56,830 nucleotides of DNA, taken from contig CALWUU010000017.1 of NCBI GenBank assembly GCA_944384835.1, positions 1 through 56,830 of the forward strand. The letters run 5' to 3'. Both the position numbers and the translations under genes were made by a program. The stretch comes from an uncultured Clostridia bacterium. GTDB taxonomy: Bacteria; Bacillota; Clostridia; Oscillospirales; Acutalibacteraceae. A model generated the notes under the pieces. It had not been told where the DNA came from. It searched no databases and worked only from the letters and a program-made list of their open reading frames with translations. Positions 16,669 through 26,244 of this stretch are shown one piece after another (within the stretch, counting starts at the first letter, position 1; every line of letters begins with the position of its first letter).

Positions 16669-17621
16669 ATAATATCTTCTCCATTCTCAGGAATAACGTC
16701 CTTCATTGCTGCGATTGCAACTTCAATCATGCCGTCATCCGGTTCTTTTACAGTAATGCGCTGCATCCATAAACCGGGCGCTGCAATGATACGCGTAATA
16801 ATATTATCAAATTTAGAACAAATTTTAATCAGTTCAAAACCAATGGATACGGACACAGGAAGCAGTAATAGTTTCACCGATGTTCTCAAAAACGGATTTT
16901 CAAATGGAATGAAAAAACCCACTACAATACCCACCAGCAGCATCAATACCAAAAAACTGGTGCCGCAGCGCGGATGAAAACGACTGTGTTTACGGACATT
17001 TTCAACGGTTAATTCTTCTTTATTTTCATAGCAAAATATCGTTTTATGTTCAGCACCATGATATTGAAACACTCGTTTCACAGAAGGAATCAAAGAGCAA
17101 ATGCCAATATAGGCAATAAAAATTAAGATACGAATCACACCTTCAAAGGTAGAGCGCCAAGGTAAAAATCCGTCTCCGATTCCTGTATAATTGTAAACCA
17201 AATTAAAACTGAGTGCAGGCAAAAAGAAAAATAAGCCGATTGCAATCAAAACGCCTATGGTGCCTGCAATTACCATAAGATAACTCATTGCATTTTCTCC
17301 AAATACACGCGTTAACCATTGGTCAAACTTGGAAGGTTCCGCATCCTCTTCATCTTCAGGCAAAGATTTATCCGCAGACATGCCCAAAGCTTTAAACCCA
17401 ATTGTCATAGACTCATACATTGCAATTACGCCTCTGATAAAAGGCCAGTTGAGCCACTTATATTTTTCACGAGGAGTCTTTATTTTTAACTCTTCCACGT
17501 CAATTGTTTCGTCAGGAAGCCGAACCGCAACCGAAGTTTTTTTCGGCCCCCTCATCATAACACCTTCCATTAAAGCTTGACCGCCAATGGAAGTAATCAT
17601 TTTTGTTTGTTCTCTTGCCAT
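16650..17621 (-). CDS. DUF1385 family membrane protein (YqhQ-like)
   Basis: This 323-residue protein has the family signature near the N-terminus (GGQALMEGVMMRGP) and the conserved YHGAEHKTIFCYE segment, followed by the HPRCGTSFL stretch, suggesting a metal or metallopeptidase-like site. Three to four membrane helices lie in the middle and C-terminal parts. In Firmicutes this gene often precedes prmC. Its biochemical role is not established as far as I know. Confidence 0.9.
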   Translation of the reverse strand: MAREQTKMITSIGGQALMEGVMMRGPKKTSVAVRLPDETIDVEELKIKTPREKYKWLNWPFIRGVIAMYESMTIGFKALGMSADKSLPEDEEDAEPSKFDQWLTRVFGENAMSYLMVIAGTIGVLIAIGLFFFLPALSFNLVYNYTGIGDGFLPWRSTFEGVIRILIFIAYIGICSLIPSVKRVFQYHGAEHKTIFCYENKEELTVENVRKHSRFHPRCGTSFLVLMLLVGIVVGFFIPFENPFLRTSVKLLLLPVSVSIGFELIKICSKFDNIITRIIAAPGLWMQRITVKEPDDGMIEVAIAAMKDVIPENGEDIICGRCK

Positions 17622-17659
17622 ATTGAATTGCGATTCCTTTCTTCAACCTCTCTGTTACT

Positions 17660-19177
17660 TTAATTTTGATGATCAGCTTCCGGTGCATTTTCCTTTGCTT
17701 CATCCATAGTATTTGTCTCTGACGAGTCAGCAGATAATTCCTGAGGTATTTCTTGCACATCAGTATTATCAAACTGCTGCATTGCGGGAATGCGAATGGT
17801 AACAGTTGTACCCAAATTTTCTATACTTTCTACTTCTAAAGTACCATTGTGCAGGGTAATAATTTCATCTGCCAAAGCCAAACCAATGCCGCTTCCGCGT
17901 ACTTCGTGATTTGCTTTATAAAATTTCTTCTTTATATTCGGCAAATGCTCAATCGGAATACCGCATCCTGTATCTACAATCTGTACTTTAATATAGCCGT
18001 CTTCTTCACAAGCCGATACACTAACAGTACCTTGTTCGTCGGTATATTTCAAGGCATTATCAATAATATTTACAAAAACTTGACGCAAACGGTTAATATC
18101 TCCCAGAACAGGAGATAACATGGCCGGTTCTTCGTACAGCAAAAATTTATGCTCTGCTTTTGCACGGTCACTGAACATATAAACCGCTTCTCCAAGTTCT
18201 GCCAAAATATCAATGCGATCCATCATAAGCGTCATTCGACCGCTTTGCATACGGGAGAAGTCCAATAATTCTTCTACAATTCCGGAAAGACGCTCGGACT
18301 CACGAATAATAACCCCCATACCTTTATCAAAAGTACCACGGTCAATTTCTCCGCTTTGCATCGTTTCAGCCCAGCCTTTTATGGCCGTGAGAGGAGTGCG
18401 CAGCTCATGAGAAACAGAGGAGATAAAATCATTTTTCATCTGCTGAGAGTTTCCCAATTCTACAGCCATTTCATTAATCGTATCACACAGCTCTCCAATT
18501 TCATCATTGTGTTTTTTCTGAATACGGGCATCAAAATCACCTTGGGCAATTCGTTTTGCTGTATTGTTGATTTGACGCACAGGATTTAAAATAGATCTAA
18601 CAAAATAGGTGCTGGTAACACAAACGATTAAAATGATCAGCACACCTATTCCTGCCAAGGTTGCCACAATGGTTAAAATTTGACGGTCTGCGTTTTCTAA
18701 TGATACCACATAACGTACTCCGCCTACAACCATTCCGTCATTATTTCTCAGTACGCGGCTAACTGCCATTACTTTTTCACCGGAAGACAGCTTTCCTTTC
18801 CAGCTTCCATAACCTTCCGCATCCTGCAAAGCTGCATAATAATCGTTCATAGGCTGATTTTGGTCCGGAGTAAAACCAGTAGAAGTAAGTACCACTCTGC
18901 CTTCACTGTTAATAACCATAAGTTCCATACTTTCTTTACTGGTAAAGTTTTCTACATAGGTATATGCAAAGGATGCAAAATCTGAAGATGTTTTATTTTT
19001 ATAATCAATAAACACGTTGGTTAATTCTCTGGAATTGGCATTTAATGCCTGCAAAATTCCGTTATACGTATAATTTTGTACCGCAAATGATAATGAAACA
19101 ATTAGGACAATCAATACTAATACTACAATTCCTAAAACATTAAATAACCAGCGCCGTGTTATACCTTTGATCCACAA
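17660..19177 (-). CDS. Membrane sensor histidine kinase
   Basis: This 505-residue kinase has helix 1 (about 11-33), an extracellular PAS/Cache-like domain (about 35-165), helix 2 (about 167-193), a HAMP domain, and a HisKA domain with phospho-acceptor H257 in SVSHELRTPL. The HATPase has N box NIIDNALKYT, G1 DTGCGIP and G2 GSGIGLAL. It ends in an acidic, low-complexity tail. It follows its response regulator by 47 bases and should phosphorylate it. The signal is unknown; the lipoprotein encoded first in the same operon may take part. Confidence 0.93.
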   Translation of the reverse strand: MWIKGITRRWLFNVLGIVVLVLIVLIVSLSFAVQNYTYNGILQALNANSRELTNVFIDYKNKTSSDFASFAYTYVENFTSKESMELMVINSEGRVVLTSTGFTPDQNQPMNDYYAALQDAEGYGSWKGKLSSGEKVMAVSRVLRNNDGMVVGGVRYVVSLENADRQILTIVATLAGIGVLIILIVCVTSTYFVRSILNPVRQINNTAKRIAQGDFDARIQKKHNDEIGELCDTINEMAVELGNSQQMKNDFISSVSHELRTPLTAIKGWAETMQSGEIDRGTFDKGMGVIIRESERLSGIVEELLDFSRMQSGRMTLMMDRIDILAELGEAVYMFSDRAKAEHKFLLYEEPAMLSPVLGDINRLRQVFVNIIDNALKYTDEQGTVSVSACEEDGYIKVQIVDTGCGIPIEHLPNIKKKFYKANHEVRGSGIGLALADEIITLHNGTLEVESIENLGTTVTIRIPAMQQFDNTDVQEIPQELSADSSETNTMDEAKENAPEADHQN

Positions 19178-19224
19178 GGTGGTATATTCTCCCCTTTTCT
19201 AAGATGATAAAGCAAAAAGGACCG

Positions 19225-19929
19225 TTATGCCTCCCACTTATATCCCAAGCCCCAAACAGTTACAATATGTTTTGGGTTAGACGGCTCATCTTCCACTTTC
19301 ATTCGTAAACGGCGAATATTCACATCTACAATTTTTTCTTCACCAAAATAACTTTCTCCCCAAACATGCTTTAAAATGTCTGTTCTGTCAAGCGCGGTGG
19401 CAGGGTTGGAGAAAAAGTATTCCATAATCTGAAATTCTACTTGAGTCAGCTCAATTGGCTGTCCGCGCTTGAGCAAATATCTGTTGCGTAAATTTAAAGA
19501 AAACTCACCGGAATGAATCTCTTCCTTAAAATTGTTTTCAGTTCTCATTTCCGCAAGTGCTACTCTACGGTAAATAGCATCTACTCGTGCCACCAATTCC
19601 GACGGACTGAACGGTTTTGTCATGTAGTCATCCGCACCCATCATCAAACCGCTGACTTTGTCCATCTCCTGTGTTTTTGCCGTTAACAGAATAATACCAA
19701 TGGTTCCGCTTCTTTTTCTCAGCTCTTTACATACTGCAAGACCATCATATTTCCCAGGCATCATAATATCCAGCACAGCAATATCAAAATCGCCGCCTTC
19801 ACGTTCATAAATTTCCAATGCCTGTTCACCGTTTTCAGCTTCATATGCTTCATATCCTGCACGTTTTAAGTTAATAACAACAAATTCACGAATCACTTGT
19901 TCATCTTCACATACTAGAATTTTTTTCAT
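19225..19929 (-). CDS. OmpR/PhoB-family response regulator
   Basis: This 234-residue regulator has a receiver domain with phospho-acceptor D54 (VLDIMMPG), acidic pair E8/D9 and Lys in MTKPFSPSEL, followed by a winged-helix DNA-binding domain (VNIRRLRMKVE, VWGLGYKW). It sits between the lipoprotein gene and the kinase gene, all on one strand with short gaps. The regulon is unknown, but autoregulation would be usual. Confidence 0.95.
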   Translation of the reverse strand: MKKILVCEDEQVIREFVVINLKRAGYEAYEAENGEQALEIYEREGGDFDIAVLDIMMPGKYDGLAVCKELRKRSGTIGIILLTAKTQEMDKVSGLMMGADDYMTKPFSPSELVARVDAIYRRVALAEMRTENNFKEEIHSGEFSLNLRNRYLLKRGQPIELTQVEFQIMEYFFSNPATALDRTDILKHVWGESYFGEEKIVDVNIRRLRMKVEDEPSNPKHIVTVWGLGYKWEA

Positions 19930-19959
19930 GTATCGTTCCTCCTGAATGTAATAGAGCGA

Positions 19960-21309
19960 TCAATTCGGCGAAAATAGCCTAAAGTAATATTCTACCTGTT
20001 CCATCGTCAATGACAGTTTAGAATCAGAACGCTCTAATTTGGCCGTAAACACCATATTTTCATTTTGTTTTAATTGATACAGCTCTGTAGTTTCTGACTG
20101 ATTCTTCCACTCATCTTCTGTCATTACTTGTATGGTCAATAATGCGGCTCCTTTAACGCCGCTTTCAGAACCTACTGTATCAGGAATCCATTCGTAAAAA
20201 GTTAACGCTCTGCCTTCTTCATCCCATTCAGTGGTAATGACATCTTTCCAAGCATCCGGCATTACAAACATATAACCATCTTTGCTGTTGACAACTGTGC
20301 TTAACACATTCGTAAATGTATTTGTGCTGACATCATAACGATGCCAATTTGCGATATAAGCAGTATCACTGGTGTTATCTGAAGAAATACCGGGTAAAAT
20401 ATGTGTAATGGGAATTTCTATGATGGAATCTCCGTTGATGTCCTGAGATAGGAGAGAGGTGCTTCGTTCCGTATATAATACTGTTTGATCTTCAGGTATA
20501 TAAAGCGGATTTTTCAGCTCTGATTCATTACGGTCCCAATATAGAATTTCTGTTTGATACTCACGCGCACTTTTGATGCCGTCAAGAATAATACCGTAAT
20601 CATTGGCACCTATTTTGCCTACTTCAACCTTGCTGTATTTTGTGACACCAGAATCCAGTTGGGCTGTATCCAATAAACTAATACTGCCATTTACAATTTC
20701 GAATAATTTTGCAGTAGAAGGGGTTTCCCTTGTTTGCAACCGAATGGTTAAAATGCCGCTTTTTCCGGTCTCACTGTCAAGCTCCACAACAGCAAGCTCA
20801 TTATACAGTTCTTTTGTCAAAACCTCTTTTATCGTTTCGTCTTTATATGTATACAAATTTAATTCACTTGTTCCGGTTGTAGAATTGCCCCACCCAATTG
20901 CAAAATCGAGAATTCCGTTTCCATTGAAATCCCCAAAACAAATTCTGTCAATTTGCGTGGAATGATTTTTATAGGAGGCGATTTCTGTCCAAGTTCCATC
21001 CACTTGGCTGATGATAGATACGATTGTGTACGCTTCTTCCCCTTTGGTATAAAATGCAATTGCCTCATCATTTCCATCGCCTGTAACATCTTTCATAACA
21101 ATGGCAGAACGATATTCTCCCGCCTTCGGATAACGCAATGTTAACTGATTACTTGCTTTTTCTTCCAACACACTATAAATTTCTTGTCTATCACCTGTTG
21201 CTTTCGGCGGTTTCATTAATGTTTGTGCATCTAACCCCAAAGGAGAGCAACCGGTTAATACAACAGCCAATAAAGCCGATGCTATCGTAATGAATAATTT
21301 CCGCTTCAT
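19960..21309 (-). CDS. Lipoprotein with FG-GAP/VCBS-like repeats
   Basis: This 449-residue protein has a lipoprotein signal with lipobox LTGC (C21), so it should be anchored to the outer face of the membrane. The body carries several Asp/Gly loops of the FG-GAP type (DVTGDGNDEAIAFY, DFNGNGILDFAIGW, DINGDSIIEIP), which bind calcium and build beta-propellers. It is the first gene of an operon with a two-component system, so it may modulate sensing. Specific function unknown. Confidence 0.85.
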   Translation of the reverse strand: MKRKLFITIASALLAVVLTGCSPLGLDAQTLMKPPKATGDRQEIYSVLEEKASNQLTLRYPKAGEYRSAIVMKDVTGDGNDEAIAFYTKGEEAYTIVSIISQVDGTWTEIASYKNHSTQIDRICFGDFNGNGILDFAIGWGNSTTGTSELNLYTYKDETIKEVLTKELYNELAVVELDSETGKSGILTIRLQTRETPSTAKLFEIVNGSISLLDTAQLDSGVTKYSKVEVGKIGANDYGIILDGIKSAREYQTEILYWDRNESELKNPLYIPEDQTVLYTERSTSLLSQDINGDSIIEIPITHILPGISSDNTSDTAYIANWHRYDVSTNTFTNVLSTVVNSKDGYMFVMPDAWKDVITTEWDEEGRALTFYEWIPDTVGSESGVKGAALLTIQVMTEDEWKNQSETTELYQLKQNENMVFTAKLERSDSKLSLTMEQVEYYFRLFSPN

Positions 21310-21419
21310 TTATACACCTTTACATTATCTTTTTAACAAAATAATCACCATATATTTTTTTCATTATATCATCTTCTGCAGAAAAAGTGTAGTATCAATA
21401 ATGTAACACTATCCCATAT

Positions 21420-21453
21420 AAAAAACGGAAAAGACAAGTCCTTTCCGTTTTTT
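21420..21453 (-). terminator. Terminator after gatD
   Basis: A 12-bp stem (21420-21431 with 21442-21453) with inner GAC/GTC pairing is flanked by T runs. Confidence 0.85.
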
Positions 21454-21495
21454 ATATGATGATATTTATCATATGCGATATGACAGCATTTATTG

Positions 21496-22218
21496 TCATT
21501 CAGACTGTGTGAATCGTTTTACAATATAATGGTTAGCTGCCAATTCGTCTTTGTCATCTAATTCAGGCAAATCCACTTTGCCAAAACGGCGGTTCAAAGC
21601 AGTTTGCAGCAAATAATCACATAAATGAGGATTTTTTGGAAGCAGCGGACCGTGAAGATAAGTACCGATTACATTTTTATACAAAATGCCCTCCCCTTTA
21701 TCTTTGTTATTATTGCCATGTCCGCTTAATACTTTACCAAGAGGCTGATAATCGCCGATAAACGTTCTGCCTCCATGATTCTCAAAACCAACAATAGGCA
21801 GCGGAAACAACTCGCTTTGCAGTACAATATTGCTGATTAACCGACTGTCTCCGCGTTCCGTATGGATATTCACCACACCCAATCCTTCTATGGTTTCATC
21901 TCCCATTTTATAGTAGTTGCCAAGCAGCTGATAGCCGCCGCAAATTGCCAATACAACGCCGCCTTGCTCTACATAATCTATAAAATCTTTTTTTATTCTT
22001 TTTAAACGGTTACATACAAGCAATTGTTCTCGATCAGAACCGCCGCCAAGCAATATAATATCTAATTTGGAAAAGTCAATTTTATCATTTAAATCAAATT
22101 CTTTTACTTCTGCATCAATACCGCGCCATCTTAGACGCTGTACCATACAAATAATATTGCCGCGGTCTCCGTACAGATTCAATAATTCCGGATACAAATG
22201 TCCTATTGTCAGTTTCAT
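21496..22218 (-). CDS. gatD: Lipid II isoglutaminyl synthase, glutaminase subunit GatD
   Basis: This 240-residue class I glutamine amidotransferase supplies ammonia to MurT for amidating D-glutamate in lipid II. The nucleophile is C93 in LAICGGYQLLG, and a catalytic His lies in GTYLHGPLLP. It overlaps murT by 4 bases. The pair acts at the inner face of the membrane; the amidated stem peptide is needed for efficient cross-linking. Confidence 0.93.
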   Translation of the reverse strand: MKLTIGHLYPELLNLYGDRGNIICMVQRLRWRGIDAEVKEFDLNDKIDFSKLDIILLGGGSDREQLLVCNRLKRIKKDFIDYVEQGGVVLAICGGYQLLGNYYKMGDETIEGLGVVNIHTERGDSRLISNIVLQSELFPLPIVGFENHGGRTFIGDYQPLGKVLSGHGNNNKDKGEGILYKNVIGTYLHGPLLPKNPHLCDYLLQTALNRRFGKVDLPELDDKDELAANHYIVKRFTQSE

Positions 22219-23552
22219 ACTTTTCCTTCCTCCAATTTTTTGAGGATAAGATGGGTATTATATAATGCAGTGTAGTTGCATAATACGTACAAATTTCCCG
22301 TTCCCTCTGTAACAAGCCGCTCAATCGCTTTTGTAACGTCTTCTTCCACTTTTGATGAAATATTTGCATATTTAAAACGCAGCTGCATATCCAAAGCACG
22401 AATACCGCTTGCAACAAATGTTTGAACACGCGCATCATGAAAACGTTCAAAATCAACGTCCCACAGCCAAGAAATATCTTTACCGTCCTGAGCTTTATCG
22501 TTGATAACAACAATCAAATCTTTAGGAGATTTATCTTCCAAAACAGCGGAAATATTCTGATTAAAACCGGCAGGATTTTTTGCAAGATTCAGCACCACGT
22601 GTCTTCCGCCGATATCAAACATTTCCATACGCCCACTTTGGGTTTTATGCCTGCGCAGCACCTGGTCAAAACGTTCCAAATAAAAACCTGCTGTTCTTGC
22701 CGCAGCATAAGCGGCAAGAATATTATATACATTATAGAATCCATGACTTTTAATGCGGAACTGTCTGCCTTCTATACGCAAAGAAATGCCTCTGTCCAAA
22801 TGCACATTGGTAACAGCATAATCCAACTTTGGTCTAGCAAAGTCACATTTGGGGCAGTGGTATTTTCCCAATTGACTGTAATGATAATAGTCATATTGCA
22901 ATTGGGCGCCGCACATTTGGCAAAAACGGCCTTCTTTTGTTTCTTTTGCCGCATGTTTGGCATCTATTACTTGTTCGTCCACACCGAATGTAACAAATGG
23001 ATTTCCGCTCTGCTTTGCAAGCGCAACAGACAGCGGGTCATCACCGTTGACAATTAGTTTTGTGTTCGGAGCCATGGCTAAAGCTTCTTTCAACACATCC
23101 ATCGTAATATCAATTTCACCGTAACGGTCCAGCTGATCGCGAAACAAATTGGTCAGGACCATATAATTTGGTTTAAAATGAGGAAACGCTCTTCTGGCAG
23201 AAGCTTCGTCAATTTCAATACAAGCACAGTCTGCGTTTAGCTTGCCGCTGATGCTTGCTGAAGCTGCAAACGCAGTTACAATACCATACAGCATATTGGC
23301 GCCTGCACTGTTGCATACGACTTCTTTTCCTTCAGAACGGAGCGCTTCACAAAGAAGATTGTTTGTAGTCGTTTTTCCGTTGGTACCACAAACCACAAAA
23401 ATGTCTTCACGTACCTGGGCAGCCAAATCCTTTAGCAAATCAGGATAAATTTTCAGTCCGATTTTTCCCGGAGTAGAAGACCCCTGTTTGTTCATTGCTT
23501 GTCCAAGCCATATTAAAAATTTTGTCGCACCAATTGCGAGCATTTTTCTCAT
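22215..23552 (-). CDS. murT: Lipid II isoglutaminyl synthase subunit MurT
   Basis: This 445-residue Mur-ligase-like protein has the ATP site CGTNGKTTTN (around 55-64), a Mur central domain with an inserted zinc ribbon (two CxxC pairs, CQMC and CPKC) and the C-terminal DUF1727 domain that contacts GatD. It activates the D-Glu carboxylate of lipid II with ATP. The start has AGGAGGAAGG upstream. Confidence 0.94.
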   Translation of the reverse strand: MRKMLAIGATKFLIWLGQAMNKQGSSTPGKIGLKIYPDLLKDLAAQVREDIFVVCGTNGKTTTNNLLCEALRSEGKEVVCNSAGANMLYGIVTAFAASASISGKLNADCACIEIDEASARRAFPHFKPNYMVLTNLFRDQLDRYGEIDITMDVLKEALAMAPNTKLIVNGDDPLSVALAKQSGNPFVTFGVDEQVIDAKHAAKETKEGRFCQMCGAQLQYDYYHYSQLGKYHCPKCDFARPKLDYAVTNVHLDRGISLRIEGRQFRIKSHGFYNVYNILAAYAAARTAGFYLERFDQVLRRHKTQSGRMEMFDIGGRHVVLNLAKNPAGFNQNISAVLEDKSPKDLIVVINDKAQDGKDISWLWDVDFERFHDARVQTFVASGIRALDMQLRFKYANISSKVEEDVTKAIERLVTEGTGNLYVLCNYTALYNTHLILKKLEEGKV

Positions 23553-23634
23553 AAATAGTTCCTTCCTCCTGTTATGCTAACTTGATAACGGGTGCACAAC
23601 TGTACTAATTCAGTCAAAACTTTTATATTTATTC

Positions 23635-23663
23635 ATTATATAATACAGCTATTGAAATAGCAA
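23635..23663 (-). promoter_or_regulatory. Promoter of murT-gatD
   Basis: On the minus strand: TTGCTA (23658-23663), 17 bases, TATAAT (23635-23640). The boxes and spacing equal those in front of murD. Confidence 0.75.
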
Positions 23664-23947
23664 TGCGGAAACACAAGCTTTTATAAAATATATATAGCAG
23701 CTTGTTGTTATATTTTATCTTAATTTGTGAAAATCATTCCTAAAAATAAGATAACAGTCAACCCATTTGATTTCTGCTGTCTGCATTGCTTCATTTTTGA
23801 CTCTGAATTACATGTGCAATATTTTGGGGACATTACCGGTCTGCGCAGCTCGTTACTTTTTTGAAACGAAAGCAGTCGGTCTTATCTGTTCAATTGTGTT
23901 TTAAAACAGGATTCCGTGAGTAAATGCTTTCAAACAAAAGGATAAAT

Positions 23948-24385
23948 TCACATTGTTTGGCTCAAAAGCAGCAATTCACTTAAGTTTGCAATCATAATAT
24001 CAGCACTGATATGTTGGAAACTTTCTGTTACCGTTTGCTTTCCTGCCGCCTTTCAAATCTGCTCAATGCGTCATACTCTTCTTCTGTGAAACACAACTCA
24101 AAACTTCACTTAACTGCACCTTGCCCATACACTGCTTCTTTGATGCCGGATACTATATCTCCAGCGTTTACATTATGGAGCAATGTTATTTCTCCGCTTC
24201 CGGCTGAAACCAATATGGATACGATTTCCGAATTTTCTATTGTGGGATCAATATCATTTTAAATCAGATTATCTTGAAATTGATTTTTAGATTCTGTTAA
24301 TTGCAGTAAATTTTCACTCATGTTCTGTCCCCATTTTCCAACAATATTCATACTCCGCAGACAGCATAGCAAGCAGCTTTGCCAT
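23948..24385 (-). pseudogene. Decayed gene(s), unknown family
   Basis: Protein-like sequence on the minus strand is broken repeatedly. A 23-codon frame (24385-24314) overlaps an ATG at 24321. From there one frame runs 98 codons to 24028 but contains TAA at 24259-24261 and TGA at 24106-24108; intact stretches include SEIVSILVSAGSGEITLLHN and FTEEEYDALSRFERRQESKR. A second frame then continues to 23948 (SFQHISADIMIANLSELLLL). Two stops plus a frame change point to a decayed gene. I do not recognise it. The rest of the 23553-24551 gap holds only the murT and sleL promoters. Confidence 0.5.
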
Positions 24386-24470
24386 ACCTATAGAAAATGA
24401 AATGCAAATTTTTAAGCTTTGTAATCATTTGATCCAAAATTAATAAAAATGGAAATAAAAAGTAATCTTT

Positions 24471-24499
24471 GCACATTCCAAATGGCGCTTTCATATAAT
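24471..24499 (+). promoter_or_regulatory. Possible sigma-E-type promoter of the SleL-like gene
   Basis: CATATAAT (24492-24499) resembles the sigma-E -10 (CATACAAT), with GCACATT 14 bases upstream as a weaker -35. A sporulation promoter would suit a spore cortex enzyme. A sigma-A reading of TATAAT has no good -35. Confidence 0.4.
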
Positions 24500-24551
24500 G
24501 TGTAAAAAGAAATAAACCATTTTTGTTTTATATCAGAAAAGGAGTTATACT

Positions 24552-25832
24552 ATGACAATTCATGTTGTAGAACCCGGAGATTCTCTTTATAAAATAGCGC
24601 AGAAATACGGCGTTTCTCCATATCGGCTTGCAATTGATAACGGCATTGAATACAACAGTACGCTGGTCATTGGGCAAACGATTGTCGTACAATTTCCCAC
24701 AGTGGTTCATACCGTGAAGCAGGGAGAATCTTTATATTCCATTGCAAACCAATACGGTGTAACTGTAATTTCACTTTATCAAAACAATCCGCAGTTAAAC
24801 GGTCGTTCTACCATTATGCCGGGCGAACAGCTTGTGATTATGTTCGACCAGGAAAAACTCGGCAGTTTTGAAGTGAATGGATATGGAGAACCCTCCATTT
24901 CAGATGATTTGCTGAGAAAAACATTGCCTTATTTAACATATGTGACCCCTTTTACTTACGGATTAACCCAAAGCGGCAGTTTAGTTATGCTCAACGATAA
25001 TCATATGATAGATATTGCAACAGAATATGATACCGCTCCGTTAATGCACCTTTCTACATTAACAGAAAAAGGCAATTTTGACAGTGTACGTGCTTCCATT
25101 GTATTAAACAATCAAACAATACAGAACAATTTGATTGATGAAATTATAGAAAATATGAATGACAAAGGTTATTACGGACTTGATGTAGACTTTGAATTTA
25201 TAAATAAGCAGGATGCGGAAAAATATGCTGCGTTTATTTATAACCTGCGTTCCCGTTTAAACCCTTTGGGATATGAAGTGATTACTGCGCTTGCTCCCAA
25301 AACTTCCGCAATGCAACGAGGCACCATATATGAAGGACATTTGTATAAAGAAATCGGTATTGCCTCCAACGCCGTATTTGTTATGACGTATGAATGGGGA
25401 TACACATACGGACCGCCGCAGGCAGTATCCCCCTTGCCTAGTGTACGCAAAGTTTTAGACTATGCTGTTTCAGAAATTCCTCCTGAAAAAATCTTTATGG
25501 GAATATCCAACTACGGCTACGATTGGACACTGCCGTTTGAAAAAGGCGATAAAGCACGTTCTATTTCCAATGATGAAGCGATTAAGCTGGCAATCCAATA
25601 CGGCGCTGAAATCCAATTCGATGAGACAGCACAAGCACCTTATTTCAACTATTTTGACAAAAGAGGCCGCGAGCATGTTGTGTGGTTTGAAGATGCCCGC
25701 AGCATCCAGGCAAAATTAGCCTTGATTCCGGAATACGGTCTGCGCGGCGCAGGATATTGGAATATTATGCGTCCATATCAGCAAGGCTGGACTGTACTAA
25801 ACAGCCTGTATCATATTAAACGCATATTTTGA
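24552..25832 (+). CDS. sleL: LysM-GH18 spore cortex hydrolase, SleL/YaaH-like
   Basis: This 426-residue protein has two LysM peptidoglycan-binding domains (about 2-46 and 51-96) and a GH18 catalytic domain (about 110-420) with the DxDxE motif at D211, D213, E215. No signal peptide is present, as in SleL/YaaH, which are made in the mother cell and deposited in the coat. The family cleaves cortex muramic-lactam peptidoglycan (N-acetylglucosaminidase) during germination. A strong AAAAGGAG site precedes the ATG. It indicates a sporulating lineage. Confidence 0.88.
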   Translation: MTIHVVEPGDSLYKIAQKYGVSPYRLAIDNGIEYNSTLVIGQTIVVQFPTVVHTVKQGESLYSIANQYGVTVISLYQNNPQLNGRSTIMPGEQLVIMFDQEKLGSFEVNGYGEPSISDDLLRKTLPYLTYVTPFTYGLTQSGSLVMLNDNHMIDIATEYDTAPLMHLSTLTEKGNFDSVRASIVLNNQTIQNNLIDEIIENMNDKGYYGLDVDFEFINKQDAEKYAAFIYNLRSRLNPLGYEVITALAPKTSAMQRGTIYEGHLYKEIGIASNAVFVMTYEWGYTYGPPQAVSPLPSVRKVLDYAVSEIPPEKIFMGISNYGYDWTLPFEKGDKARSISNDEAIKLAIQYGAEIQFDETAQAPYFNYFDKRGREHVVWFEDARSIQAKLALIPEYGLRGAGYWNIMRPYQQGWTVLNSLYHIKRIF

Positions 25833-25982
25833 TTAAGCAATAGTTCTATCGTTTATCTTATGCTTCTCTTACACTTTCACTTTTTTCACTGAAATTATAC
25901 GTGTAACAATTGAGATCCATAATGGAAACAATGGTATCATTGCCACCAAACGTTATTCAAAATAAAAAACAATCCTTTTCTA

Positions 25983-26011
25983 TTGACTAAAATATATTGT
26001 AGGCGTATAAT
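25983..26011 (+). promoter_or_regulatory. Promoter of the fluoride riboswitch and CLC-F gene
   Basis: TTGACT (25983-25988), 17 bases, TATAAT (26006-26011). The aptamer begins about 20 bases later. The upstream stretch 25833-25980 shows nothing recognisable. Confidence 0.85.
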
Positions 26012-26030
26012 ATACACAATAAATAAAAAA

Positions 26031-26116
26031 GGGAATGAGGTTCTCCCGCGGCATTGCCGGAACTGCTTAGTAAAGCTGATGACTTCTGCATTTTATATGC
26101 AGAAGTCATTTTTTTT
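26031..26116 (+). ncRNA. Fluoride (crcB) riboswitch with terminator
   Basis: The segment starts GGGAATGAGGTTCTCCC and ends CTGATGACTTCTG, matching the crcB-motif aptamer core. A 13-bp terminator stem (26079-26091 with 26097-26109) and eight Ts follow, and its left arm reuses the end of the aptamer. Fluoride should therefore prevent terminator formation and switch on the antiporter gene. Confidence 0.92.
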
Positions 26117-26244
26117 GCATTTGAAAGAAAACCAGTCATTCAATGAAAAATGATAAAACGCAAAATAATCGAAAAGCATATTCCATGTGATAAACACATA
26201 ATGCCAAAAAAACAGTAAACAAACAAATGGATGGAGTGATTGTT

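Noticed and set aside
24011-24262. 83-residue plus-strand open frame
   Set aside because: It lacks a ribosome binding site, and the opposite strand reads more like protein (decayed gene).
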